From Neospora caninum Liverpool (Eukaryota > Apicomplexa > Conoidasida > Eucoccidiorida > Sarcocystidae), in assembly GCF_000208865.1 (NCBI RefSeq), contig NC_018397.1, forward strand, positions 3,935,748-3,999,747: 64,000 bases of DNA, written 5' to 3'. Positions 1 through 11,100 of the stretch are shown one piece after another. Every line of letters starts with the position of its first letter. Position 1 is the stretch's first letter. The notes under the pieces were generated by a model, which saw only the letters and a list, made by a program, of their open reading frames with translations, made no database searches and was not told the DNA's origin. Made by a program: the position numbers and the translations under genes.

Positions 1-305
1 CGAGAGGCACCGTGACGAGCAAAATCGCCTTCTCATGGACATGCCAGCCGGAGGCGAAGGAAACGGAGGCGCCGAGGGCGACATAGACGGGGAACAGTCG
101 CCTTGAGGGAAATTTCCAGATCGTGAAGAGGAGGGGCTAGAAACAGGAGAAACGCGTGAGAGTTGAAGCGCAAAGGAACGGTGCGTGGCGATATAGACGG
201 CAGGGCGTGCGCAGCGACTTCGCAGCTAACCACCGGCATCCTAACAGGAACAGGAGCCCGTTCACGGCTCGGGGACGACAAATGGAATCACACATTGACC
301 TCGCT

Positions 306-339
<34 letters not shown>

Positions 340-3300
340 GCAGGCGCCTGCTGGAATGCTCCTGCAGCTACAAACATATACGCAGGCGGAAACAGATTGG
401 TATATTCCTAGATGCCTTCAGGGGTTTAGGCTACAGACTTACACACCTGTGCGCAGAGAGCTGAGAGCAGAGAGAAACGGAGGCGACTCGGATCATACAT
501 ACCTATGTATATATATATATATATAGATGGAGCAGATGCATCGACAGCGTGGATTGGTCAGTGCAGATGCAGACGTCGAGAAAGGGGAGACCCACGAGGA
601 GACTGCGCCCTCACCGTGTAAAGGAGAAGCGTGACGAGGCCGGCAGCAAGGGGCGAAATGTTTGGCAAGACTCGAAAAGGAGTCACCGTCGCTGGTCCTG
701 ACGAAGCAGCGGGAAGAGGAAAAGGCGGGAAGGTGAGATATTTCCGAAGACGCGAGCAAGCATTGCGCGCGAGCCCCGAACGTTCCAAAAGCTTCAAAGC
801 GCGTCGTGCAAGCTCCGCGGACTCCCTGCAAGATCGCGCGGACCTTCCTAGCCACTGAGTAGTGCCTCTCGGTACACCGCTCCACGTGCACAGGTAAGTG
901 TGGGCGTGGCGAGCAGAGGCTTCGTTGCCGCTCGCACCCTGTTCCGAAAGGTCGGCTGTCTCTAGCCGCGAAGAGAAAAGATGAAATGAAATAAGAGGTG
1001 AAAGACCGGAGCCGGACACAAAACCGCAGCCGACCGAGGCGTGGAAAACGAAGAGCCAAGAAGGCCACGCGAGGAAAGAAGCAAAACGAACGAGACCAAA
1101 AAGAGTGAACCGGGCGCCGGCCGCGGGGCGCTTCGCGATGGTCCGGGTCACTCGCGCATCAATCGCGCCTAAACAGACGCTGGCAACGCACCTTCTCCGA
1201 CGGAAGGAGTGGCGAAACTCCAACCGAGGGCGCGCCCACCTGAAGACAAAAAAGCAGATGCGGAGTTCGAACAAGCCGGACAGCGGCACCTGGCGTCCCA
1301 CACAGGCCGGGAGTAGACAAAGGCCAGGCCACCGCCAGGACGGGGCTCTGGAACAGGCGACACGGCGAAGACGCGGAGAAACGAGGCAAGGAAGCGCAAC
1401 AGTGAGGAGCAAACAGTCCGACCCCTGTAACAGATGAAGAGCAAACCCGATTTGTGAACGGCTCCTGCGTCACCGTTGCGGCCTCAACGTTCCGCCTCGC
1501 GTCCCCCCGTCTCTCTTCCCGTTTCTGGCACAGCGCATGCGCGTGTGTGTCTCCCTCTTTTCGGTGCGATCTGTAACCTGCCGCATGCTTTCCTCCCCGG
1601 GCTTCTCTTCGTCTGGACGTTGCTTGTGCTCCCAAGTTTCGAGTGTTTCGCCAGACCGCGCTTCCTGTCTCCTCGCGGTTCATCCCCCGGCTCCCTTGTC
1701 GACGCTCGCGCCGCGCCTACCAAGAAACAGAACGCGGTCCGCCGCTGCGTAGAGCGCCCACAGACCGGCGGCCCACTGCGCATGCAACAAGCCTCTGCCG
1801 AAGGGGAACAGGCGCCCGATCATGGCCGTCGTCTGCCCTGAGGGAAAACAGAAAGAGTAATGTAGTTCTCTCTCCCTCGCTGTATCTCGCGATCTCTCCC
1901 GTTTTCTCCCTCTCTCTAGACCTCTATTTCTCCCTCTGTATGGGCACCTTCGCGTAGTTCTTTACTCTGCTTGGCAGTTACCTGTGGCGACGAAGGGAGA
2001 CAGAACCAGGATAGCGAGAGAAAGGATGAGGAGGCCGAGGCGCAGAACTCGCCCGAGCCACACCAGAGCACCGCGCAGGCTGGGCACGTGAGCAGAGCGC
2101 GAAGAGGCAGTTCCCCAGTCCCTCCGGGTTTCCGAAATGAGTTCCAGTTCCTCGTCCGGTGATGAGCGCAACTCGCGAGGCCGCAACCAACTCAAGAGAA
2201 ATACAAAGTAGACAGGAGCCTGAAGCGACCGGAAGTCAGGGAGAGACGGAAGACACGGAGGCAGCCACCTGAGAGGAAAGGGGGAGCGAGTTTGCACGAA
2301 CATGAGGCGTTCGGAAAGCGATTCTTAGTTAATGTCCTGAGACAAAAGAGTGCACCCCTTCCTGGCCGTTGCACTTGGCTGTTGCGGTCTACTTACGACG
2401 TAAAGAAAAATGTGTTTGAGCAGCAAGGCGCACGTGAAGAGAATGCTGCCTCTGTAGTAACGCCCCTGCGGAGAAAGAAAAAAGCGGAAAACCAGAAATC
2501 CAGATACCCTCCATGAAGTGACGAGGGCGTCGTCTTTGCCTGCCTGCCTGCCTGCAGCTTCCTTTGCGCTTCTCTATTTTGTCCCTCGCCCTGTTGGGAC
2601 AATCATCTTTTGCTCTTCCTTGGAGTTCCCCTGTGTTTTGCGCTCTCTCTCGTTCCGGTGTTCTGTGACCTCATCGCGATCTACCTCTCCACGAAGTTCT
2701 CTCTGTCTCAAATATCTCTATCAAAATTCCTCTCGGTCTATCTACTGGAATAGGATAAGCGCACCACGCGTTGCCATCTGCCTTTCGGTCTAGACAGCCC
2801 CTCGCGCATCACTGTATTCACTCCTACCATCTGTCTACCTCCGCATCTGCCTATCGAGTTCACTACACAGATCTCTGGTCTGTTTGACTGTGCATCTGTG
2901 CCGACCTGTCCAGGGTTCACCTGCGAAGGCATCAACTTCAGATCTAGCAACCTATCGTTCTTCGCGCAGCTGCTTCATCTCGTGCCCGCACGCCCTCGCC
3001 GTTTGTTCTCCACACATTTCAGGGGTTTTCCTGTCCTTCGTTCTCTGGGAATTCGTATCGGGTTCACGCGCTAGCGTAGCGGAGACAAACGCACCGTTTG
3101 GACTTCCGCGACGGAGAGCAGAAGGACGCCGAGGAGAACACCGTTGTACTGGAAGTGAATGTCTGGGAGAGAGACACACAGATACGCGACACAAACAAAC
3201 GAAGCAAATCACGTTCGCGTTCCATTGCAGACTTCAGAGTGAGGATAAAAACCAGGATTTCCCGCATCACATCCTCCACCCACAGAGCCAAATGCCATTC

Positions 3301-5565
3301 GACTTCCAATTCAGACACGCCGATTTCTTCTTCTTCGCCCTCCCCTCTTTTCTTGGTATTCGTCCTTTTCCTCTTCGTTTCTTGTTCTGCCGCGTCTTCT
3401 CTGTTGGTATGTTTTCGTCACACGAGGGCTCAGACGGAGATCCACCGGGCACGGACTAGGAGAGACGGGTATACGAAGGCCAAGCTACAGAAGAGGGACA
3501 ACGTTAGGAAACGAATAAAAACTCCAGACAAAGAGAAGAAACGACGGCCCGAACGGAAATAGACACACATCACAAAAAGAGAAAACTTACGGTCGACGAT
3601 GAGGAGTCCGGCATTGAACAGAACCAGAAGAAGAGCGACATTCGGCCACCCGAGGTTTTCGCCTCCTCTTGCTTGTCTCTCTTCTTCGACTTCCCCCTGT
3701 CCTCGCCTCGTCGCGTCGGCGCCTACGCAGGGGCCGTGGACGCGTCTGTGCACCGGCTGGAGTGTCTGGGCAGCTTTGCAGATGCTGGAGACACCGCAGA
3801 CACACGGCAGAGAGACGAAGGGGGGGGGGCGCACGCACCAAATCCACAAATGGAGAGGTACACCTGACTTCCTGATGCATGTGAATGACTCCCCAGACCT
3901 GGACATGTGGTCTCGGAGCAAGAGCTGAAGGCTGGGAAACCGTTTTCCACATCCATAGATATACATACAAATTGGACAATGTCAAGAAAGAATTCCACAT
4001 AACGCTTCAGCAGATGTGCCGAGACACATTCATTCACACAGAAGACAGACACTACCCATATACATTATAGAGAGATATATGTAGAATAGAAATATGTAGA
4101 GTTGATGTGGCAGTGTGCATTTGCGCCTCCCGACGCCCTGATAGACGGGCACACGACTGGGGATGAGTGCAGATGCCTTACCGGCGAACCCCCAGGACAA
4201 GAACGAGTTCTGTGACAATGACGGTGAGGCGCATGAACCACACACACGCGGGACTGCCGTAACCTTCGTTTTGAACCTGTAGAGAAAGCCCGTACAGCAA
4301 AACAGCCGCTGCCATTTCCGCGAACCAGAGCACCCAGCGCTGCTATCTCCTCCTAGAACACGAACGCGGGGTCTCTGTGTTTTCTAGCCAGTGTAGGGAT
4401 CGCCCAGCACGCGTGCAAAAGCGCCGAGAAAAAGACTGCGGATACCTCCCAATGTTGGCCGGTGTACCTGAAGCATGGCGGGGTCGACGAAGCGAGCAAG
4501 AAGAGAGAGAAAGAATTCGAAGAAAGCAAAGAGAGGGGGATAATCGAGAGTCCACTTCGACGGAGACGACTCCTGAAGCGTGGCAGGAACACAGAGAGGC
4601 GGGCAAAAAACAGCGAGGATAGGCACAGTATCATGGCGAAGTGTAAAGCGGAATCCGTGGAGGGAGAACTGGGCACCCCGAGAAAAGAGGGGACGACCAG
4701 AGCTAGCGGGCGACGCGAGTCAAGAAGCAGATAGAAGAAAGAGAGAAAAGAGGGAAAGGCGAGGGCAGGCGACGGCATGGAAAACGTCACGAAGGATAAA
4801 CCAAAGAGTAGCGAGAGAACGTACAAGGCATACGCAAAACGACGGAGAGAAGAAAGATGCAAAGGTCCGTACCGGTCTGTACCAGGTGGACAGCGGCTGA
4901 CTCGCCGTGATGGCCATCCAGTTGCGGTGAACCTCGAAGTCTGTGCTTCGGCTGCAGAGGCAGAGGAGGGACAAAAGGGATCCGCAAGGTTAACGTCCTC
5001 GCCCTCTTCACAGAAGCAGTCTGTCTCCTTTTTCAAGGAGAAGCTGCGCACGCTTACTGTCGTTTCCTCGCGATCCGCCTCTCTGCCTGTTGCTCTCTCC
5101 CGTGAAGCGAGGGTCGTGGCGTTTTTCTCTTGACGGAGGCGAGTCGAAAACAATTCTTCATCAGGACCACCCTCCCCATCGGGGCACGACAGCCAGCGGT
5201 TGAGAGAAGCAACGCGACGGGAGGAAAGAGCAGGTGTCTCTGGACTTCCGCCATGAAACCCGAACTCCGACCCTCTGCAAAGTTCGTCGCATGTGCGGAC
5301 GAGAAAGTGGAAACGCCTGCGCCACGTTCAGCGGCACATACACTTATACGTATGGATGTATCTAAGTATGTATCTCCATATACATAGATATAGATAGATA
5401 GATACATAGATATATATATATATATATATATAAATATATATAGATATATAGATAAATATATAGATAGATATGTAGATAGATATAGATAGATATAGACAGA
5501 TATAGATAGATATAGATAGATAGATATAGATAGATAGATAGACAGATATAGATAGATAGATAGAT

Positions 5566-5632
<67 letters not shown>

Positions 5633-5886
5633 TAGATATGGGCTTACTATGTGGGAATGAGGAGCAACTTGATCAGAGTAGCAGTAGCGACGATCCACGG
5701 CCAAATTGCGTGTCTGTCTTTGTTTTCTGCACAGGTCGGCCGCCTCATCTTTTCCGCCGTTCCAACCAAGCGACCGTCTCCCTGGGCCTTCTGGAAAGGC
5801 GTCTCGGTGTCATCTTCCTCGTCTTCTTCTTTTGGGGCAGCGACGTGTCTTTGTCCTTTCTCCATCTTTCTGTGCAAACCAGGCAT
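1..5886 (-). CDS. ALG8: ALG8-type dolichyl-phosphate-glucose alpha-1,3-glucosyltransferase, C-terminus cut by window edge
   Basis: Multi-pass ER membrane enzyme that adds a glucose from dolichyl-P-glucose to the lipid-linked oligosaccharide used for N-glycosylation. Exons on the minus strand: 5886-5648, 4951-4873, 4572-4468, 4342-4182, 3784-3591, 3162-3095, 2465-2397, 2219-1982, 1837-1721, 1239-1192, 697-615 and 136 to the left edge; all junction phases agree. About 512 residues are visible. Family motifs appear in order: [38 protein letters not shown]-like [32 protein letters not shown] and [11 protein letters not shown]. The RGLxHAxWA form separates ALG8 from ALG6. Compared with the human enzyme there is a charged N-terminal extension of about 60 residues and a basic/acidic insert near residues 195-245. 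The start ATG at 5886 is the first in the open exon. About 100 further residues are expected beyond the edge. Divergent from SF3B2. Confidence 0.93.
308..525. repeat. Two (TA)n tracts, last visible ALG8 intron
   Basis: Pure AT runs at 308-336 and 505-525, both within the intron 137-614. Confidence 0.95.
5376..5640. repeat. GATA/(TA)n microsatellite in ALG8 intron 1
   Basis: About 260 bp of TAGA/TATAGA repeats with a pure (TA)n core near 5410-5432. It begins within 10 nt of the ALG8 exon 1 donor (GTAAGC at 5647-5642), so the pre-mRNA reads a UAUC repeat right after the 5' splice site. It creates a spurious minus-strand ORF of repeated Ile-Tyr-Leu-Ser. Confidence 0.97.
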
Positions 5887-8134
5887 GGCGTGAACAGGCG
5901 GTTATCTCGGCGCCTCTGCTGCCTTTCTCTAGGAAAGTGAAGCATACAGAGGAGTGCGGCGTCGGAGAAACGCATAGAGCGAGAACCGCGAAGACAAAGA
6001 AACGCGCTCTGAGTCACATTATCGTCCCCTCTTCATCCGTCTCTAACCATTTCCCCGTCTCTTCCTTTTTCCCAGTGATCTTCTCCTTCTGATCTTCTTC
6101 TTCTGATCTTCTCCGCCGCGTCTTCTGGCGCCCTCCTTTTTGCCAGCACGAGGAAGGGGCGAGGCAGGACGCGGTCGTCGACGCTGCGTCGCGCGTCCTC
6201 GATCAAGAGCAGGACAAGGGGAAGACGAGGCGAAAGAAATACTTCTTTCCTTACGAACGCTTTTCTCCTTAAAGAGAAAGCGATATGCGTAGTGCCCTGA
6301 TTGATGCATGCACTCTGCGATCTCTGGAGACGTACCCGCAGTGGAGGAGCTTACACACACGGGCAAATAGAACCATACGCCTCTCTCAAGCTGTCCCTAC
6401 ATCCAAGCAGAGAAAGCAAAAACACTAGTGGTCATATAGATAAATCGGTAAACGGACAAACGTGGGTACTTAGACCGGAACAGAGTTTACGAACATACTT
6501 ACACTCACGTACACACATATATATATATATATATAGCTGCACAGCAATAAATCGCATATGTAGGCATATATATGTATAGTCAAGTGATAGACCCTGAGTG
6601 TGACGGGAGCGAGAAAGGCTGTCTAGCAAGTGACTTGTTTTTTTTTCAGCACAGCAGGATACGGCGTGGACGAAATATGCACACGCATGCAGATCGAGAG
6701 CACTCTTCTCGTGTGTATAGGAGGCCACCCACCTCCATACGTAGACATTTGCGAGGACGAACCACCGAAACATTTCGTTGCTCTCGTTCCTTTATGTGTG
6801 ACTCAAGAGCAGAGGAGGCAAGTGCGATCGCATCTCTTTTCTCATGAAGAAGCCACACAATGTCAAGACATCGCGCGTTCCGGCTCAGCTCGCGCTCCGC
6901 ATGCGGCCGGCTCCATTCCCGTTTCGGCTTATATACGGAGAGGGAGACCGCCAATACGTGAAAAGGGAGAGGGAGACCAGCTACTGTACACCGCGTTTTT
7001 CTTCACCTGGTCCTCAGTCTTCTTTTCCCCTTTGCGATTATATCCGGCGCACATGCCGAGGTCTCTCTGTTGTTTCCTTCTGCGTCTTTGCTGTCTGTGT
7101 TTCCCGGAAAACGCCGCCCCCTTCTCCTGTTCTCCGTCCCTCGTTCTCTCGCGCGTCCCTTCCTGCTCCCTGTCCGGGTGGAGCCTTCGTGAGAGGACGC
7201 GTTTTCTTTTCTCGCAAGGCAAGTGTATCTTTTGCCTGTTTCTCGTTTCGTCTCTTCGATTCGTAGTCGCCAAGTTGCCGTAAACATCGACGCGAAGCTA
7301 CCTCGCTGGCAAACGCGTTTCTTCCTTCTTTCCCGCGCGCTCTTCGCACCCCCTTTGTCAGACCGTCTGGTCTCCGTAGTACTCCCTCTTCTGTTTCTTT
7401 CTCTTCTTTCTGTCTCCTCTTTATTTCTCTTCTCGATTCCTCTTCGTTCTTTTCGGTCCTTTCTTTCTGTTTCGTTCTGTTGGTGTCCGACTTGTCTTGG
7501 CTGCCGCTGCTGGCTAGGGAGCCTGGGCGGCGGAGAGTCGTCGCGCGTGCGAAGACACAAAATAGGGAGAAAGATTTCTCGCGAGAAAGACACGAAACAG
7601 GGAAGAAAGGTTTCTGGCGAGAAAGAAGAGCCCTGGAAGCGCGGAGCTGGGGGCGCGCGCGAGGGAAGAAGAGGCCTACAGAGGGGACGCGAAACAGCGA
7701 GGGAAGGTGGGAAGAGGAGGGAGAGGAGCGTGAGGTCTGAGCCTACTCTTTCGTCTCTCTGCTCAACTTCCTCCTTCCTTTGTTTCATTTTCTGGCGTGT
7801 GCGCAACTCCAGGGCACCTGTGTGGCGCGTCGTTTCTCCGACGGCCTCTTCTCCACTGGTCGTTTGACGCTGTCTGCTCTTGTTCTGCGGTGGATCGCGG
7901 CTCTCACAGCCCGCCCGTATCTTTCACCCTTTCCTTTGCTCGTCTCGCGTGCTGTCTCTCCTCTTCACTTCCTGCGTCCCCCCCTTTCTCGTTAGCTACC
8001 TCCACCTCTACTTCGCCCCTGTCTAGATTCCTTTTCTTTTTCTTTCCTTTTCTCTCCGCTCCACGCTGTTGTCCCGCAACTCTTCAAGCCCGTGTTTGCC
8101 TTTTTTCCGTCTCTGCGCCTCTTTCTCCCTCATC
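5887..8134. promoter_or_regulatory. Divergent intergenic interval between ALG8 and SF3B2
   Basis: No supported gene. It separates two start codons facing away from each other and must hold both promoters and 5' leaders. It contains a (TA)n tract at 6517-6534, and from about 7310 to 8130 the plus strand is pyrimidine-rich, as is common in long coccidian 5' leaders. I cannot place a transcription start; no TATA box is convincing. ORFs here lack family signatures. Confidence 0.4.
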
Positions 8135-11100
8135 ATGGTGGGTGCGGACGCTTCGCCTGCGCTGGCGAATGGGACGGCTGCGAACGGCTCGGCTGCGTCG
8201 CTCTCTGCGGAGGACTTATCGTCGGCCTTGAAGGAGCTGCGAAAACAGAGCCCCGGCGAGGTGGCCAAGTTGCTGCGGCTGCTGAAGCGGAAGAAGGCGC
8301 GACAGAATCGGACCCAGCGGCAGGTGCAAAGCGCCGTGGAGGCCGAGCGCGAGCAGCTGAAGAAGTGTGTCTCCCTCAAGTCGACCGGGAGGCAGCTGCT
8401 GGGGGCGCCGCAGCCAATGGGAGGGCGGAGACACCTGAGGGAGACGGGCGTGCGCGACGCGGAGACGATCTTAGAGGACGAGCAAGAGGAGACGGAGAGC
8501 GAAGACGACGAGAAGCCGAGCAAGCGGGCAGACGGTGCTCACGGCTTCGCGTCGACAGAACCGGGCGAGAGCACGGACGAAGAAGACGCCAAGAGCGTAG
8601 GAGACAGCGTGGAGGTGGAGTACGTTGTCGCCGACGAGACGGAGGGGCCGAACGGAGAAGTCGCGAGGGAGTTCTTCGGCGAGGTCTTTGATCGCTTCAG
8701 ACCCCCCGAGGAGGAGGAGGAAGAGGAAGAAGAGGAGGAGGAAGACGAAGACAGCGGTGCGCGGAAGAAAGGCCAGGATCTCACGCTCGAAGACGACGAG
8801 GACGAGGAGGAGGAGAGCGAAGGAGCGAAGAAGGCCGAAAAGGGCAAGAAACTGACCAAGAAGCAAAAAAAGCTGATGAGTCGGCCGTCCCTCGCGGAAC
8901 TGAAACAAAAGACCAACCGCCCAGACATGGTAGAAATCTGGGACACCACCAGCGCCGACCCGGAGTTCCTTGTCTACCTCAAGGGCCTCCGCAACACCGT
9001 TTCCGTCCCTCTCCACTGGTCCCAAAAGCGCAGATATCTCCAGTGGAAAAGGGGCTTCGAAAAACCGCCCTTCAAACTGCCGCGTAGGTCGACAGACATC
9101 TCTGCATCCGTGGGGTGCCCAACAACTCGTCTTCTCCCCCCCATCCGCGTGGGAATCTGCGGCGGTGTTCGCTTCTCGCCCGACCTCTCGCTTCTTCTGC
9201 CTGTATGACTCGCCTCTCGTTTCCCGTTCTTCGCGTTCCCTCTCGTTTCTCTCTCTCTGCGTTTCCTCTCGTTCTCTTTCCTCGTTCTCGTTCCTTGATT
9301 TCCTTTCTCGCCCTGCTCTCCCGTCGCAAGCAGCGGTGGTAGGAGCGCGAGGAACTCACACCCGCCAGCGGCTCTCGAGCATGTTGTAAGCCGACACCGC
9401 AGGGGGGAAGAGCGTCGACGGCTCCGAGTGTTGTTTGATCGCCTCTTTGCTGCCTCTTTTTTACGCGCGCACTTTTTTATGTGTGGGTGTATGTACAGCT
9501 CACATTGAGGCAACAAAGATCAGCGAGGTGCGGTCGGCGTTGGTGGAGGCCGAGAGCCAGAAGAGTTTGCGACAGAGAATGAGGGAGAAAGTGCGGCCGA
9601 AACAGAATCGCCTCGCGATCGACTACCAGGTACGGCGAAAGCCGAAAAAGGAGCGCTTCTCGCTTCGGTTTCCTCCGGGTTCGCTCCTCAGGTTTGGTGC
9701 CGTTTTCCACAACGTCTTGTCCTGCCTTCTCACAATCTGTTTTCTTTCTTCTCTACTTTGAACGCGACCGTCATCTGTTTTGCCATCATCGCTTTGCCGT
9801 CCTCTTCGTCGCCACCTCTTTTACTGCAGACGCGTCTTTGCTGTGCTCGTCGCTCCTTTCCCCTCCCGTGGCCTGGTTCTTCTTTCCCGTCTGCGTCTCT
9901 GCCGTTTTGCCACTGTCTCCGCTTTTCTGTTCGCGTCTCTCGCAGGTGCTTCACGACTGCTTCTTTAAACACGCAGTGAAGCCGGCGCTAACTGGCTTCG
10001 GCGACCTGTATTATGAAGGCAAAGAATTCGAAAAGAAAAACCGAAATTTCACGCCAGGACAACTCTCCGACCGCCTGAAGGAGGCACTCGGCATGGGCCC
10101 CCTGGCCCCGACGCCTTGGCTTATCAACATGCAAAGGTAAGCTCTCTTTCTCTTCCCAAGAGCAATCAAATAAGCAACCTCGGGTCACGCGTTTGGCGTG
10201 CGTACCTTTGGATTACTCTTCTTATCCTCTTGCTCTCCGGCTGTCCTTATCCTCTTTCGTCCTCGGTCTGTTTCCGTCTCTCTTTCACTCTCTCATCCCT
10301 TCCTTCCCTCTTTCGTTCACTCTCTTTCCCTCTCGCCTTGTGGATTCGCTTCAGCCTTCTGTCTCCCTCGTACTCTTCCCCCTTCCCTTTGCTTCCCTAC
10401 CATTATTGTTGCCGTCTTTCTGTCTCTCTCTTCTCCGTTCTCCTTCCCTCTCGTTCTCTCTTCTTGTTCTCCCGCTCTCTCCTCTCTCCCTTGCTGGCAT
10501 TTTCGTCACTTCTCTCTGCGCCTTGTCGCACGGCCGGATTTGTTTCTGTGTAGGTACGGCCCGCCGCCGGCGTATCCGCGTCTGAAGCTGCCTGGACTGA
10601 ACGCGCCGATTCCCGCGGGGTGTAGCTACGGCTACCACGCGGGCGGGTGGGGGAAACCTCCAGTGAACGAGTTCGGCCAGCCGCTCTTCGACGCCGAGGG
10701 CGAGGCGGGTCCAGGCGCCGCCGAGGAGGAAGAGGAAGCCGAGCAAATCCCCGTGGCGCTCTGGGGCGAGCTTCCCGACGTCGTAGACGACGAGGAGGAA
10801 GAGGAAGACGGTGAGAGTCGGGAGGGACGCTGACAGGACGAGGGACAGCCTGTCTATGCCCACAGACTCGAGGAGCGACGAACGAAGAGGGAAACAGACG
10901 CTGAGAGGAAGGACAAAGAAGAGGCAGGTTTGAAGAGGTAGCGGCAGAGGAAGCAGAAGAGAGAGATAAGGGAGCAAACTGGTGGAGAAGCGCCAAGGGG
11001 CCTAGCAAAAACCGAGGAACTGTAGTGGAGGAAGCAGGAATTTGGAGACGCAAGTGAACCAGATCTGAGTCGAAAGGAGATCTGTCAAAAAAGTATGTTC

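Noticed and set aside
2..115. Plus-strand reading frame that looks like an acidic protein C-terminus at the left edge
   Set aside because: The opposite strand encodes the conserved ALG8 motif [11 protein letters not shown] in the same bases, with matching splice phase, so the plus frame is antisense.
1721..4400. Series of hydrophobic minus-strand exons first taken for an ABC or other transporter
   Set aside because: Joined in phase they give the ordered ALG8/ALG6 family motifs; no nucleotide-binding domain is present.
5054..5704. Minus-strand ORF of repeated Ile-Tyr-Leu-Ser (216 codons)
   Set aside because: Translation of the GATA microsatellite in ALG8 intron 1.
8539..8949. Minus-strand poly-Ser ORF of 136 codons
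   Set aside because: It is the antisense of the Glu/Asp-rich region of SF3B2; Ser codons come from complementing GAG/GAA runs.
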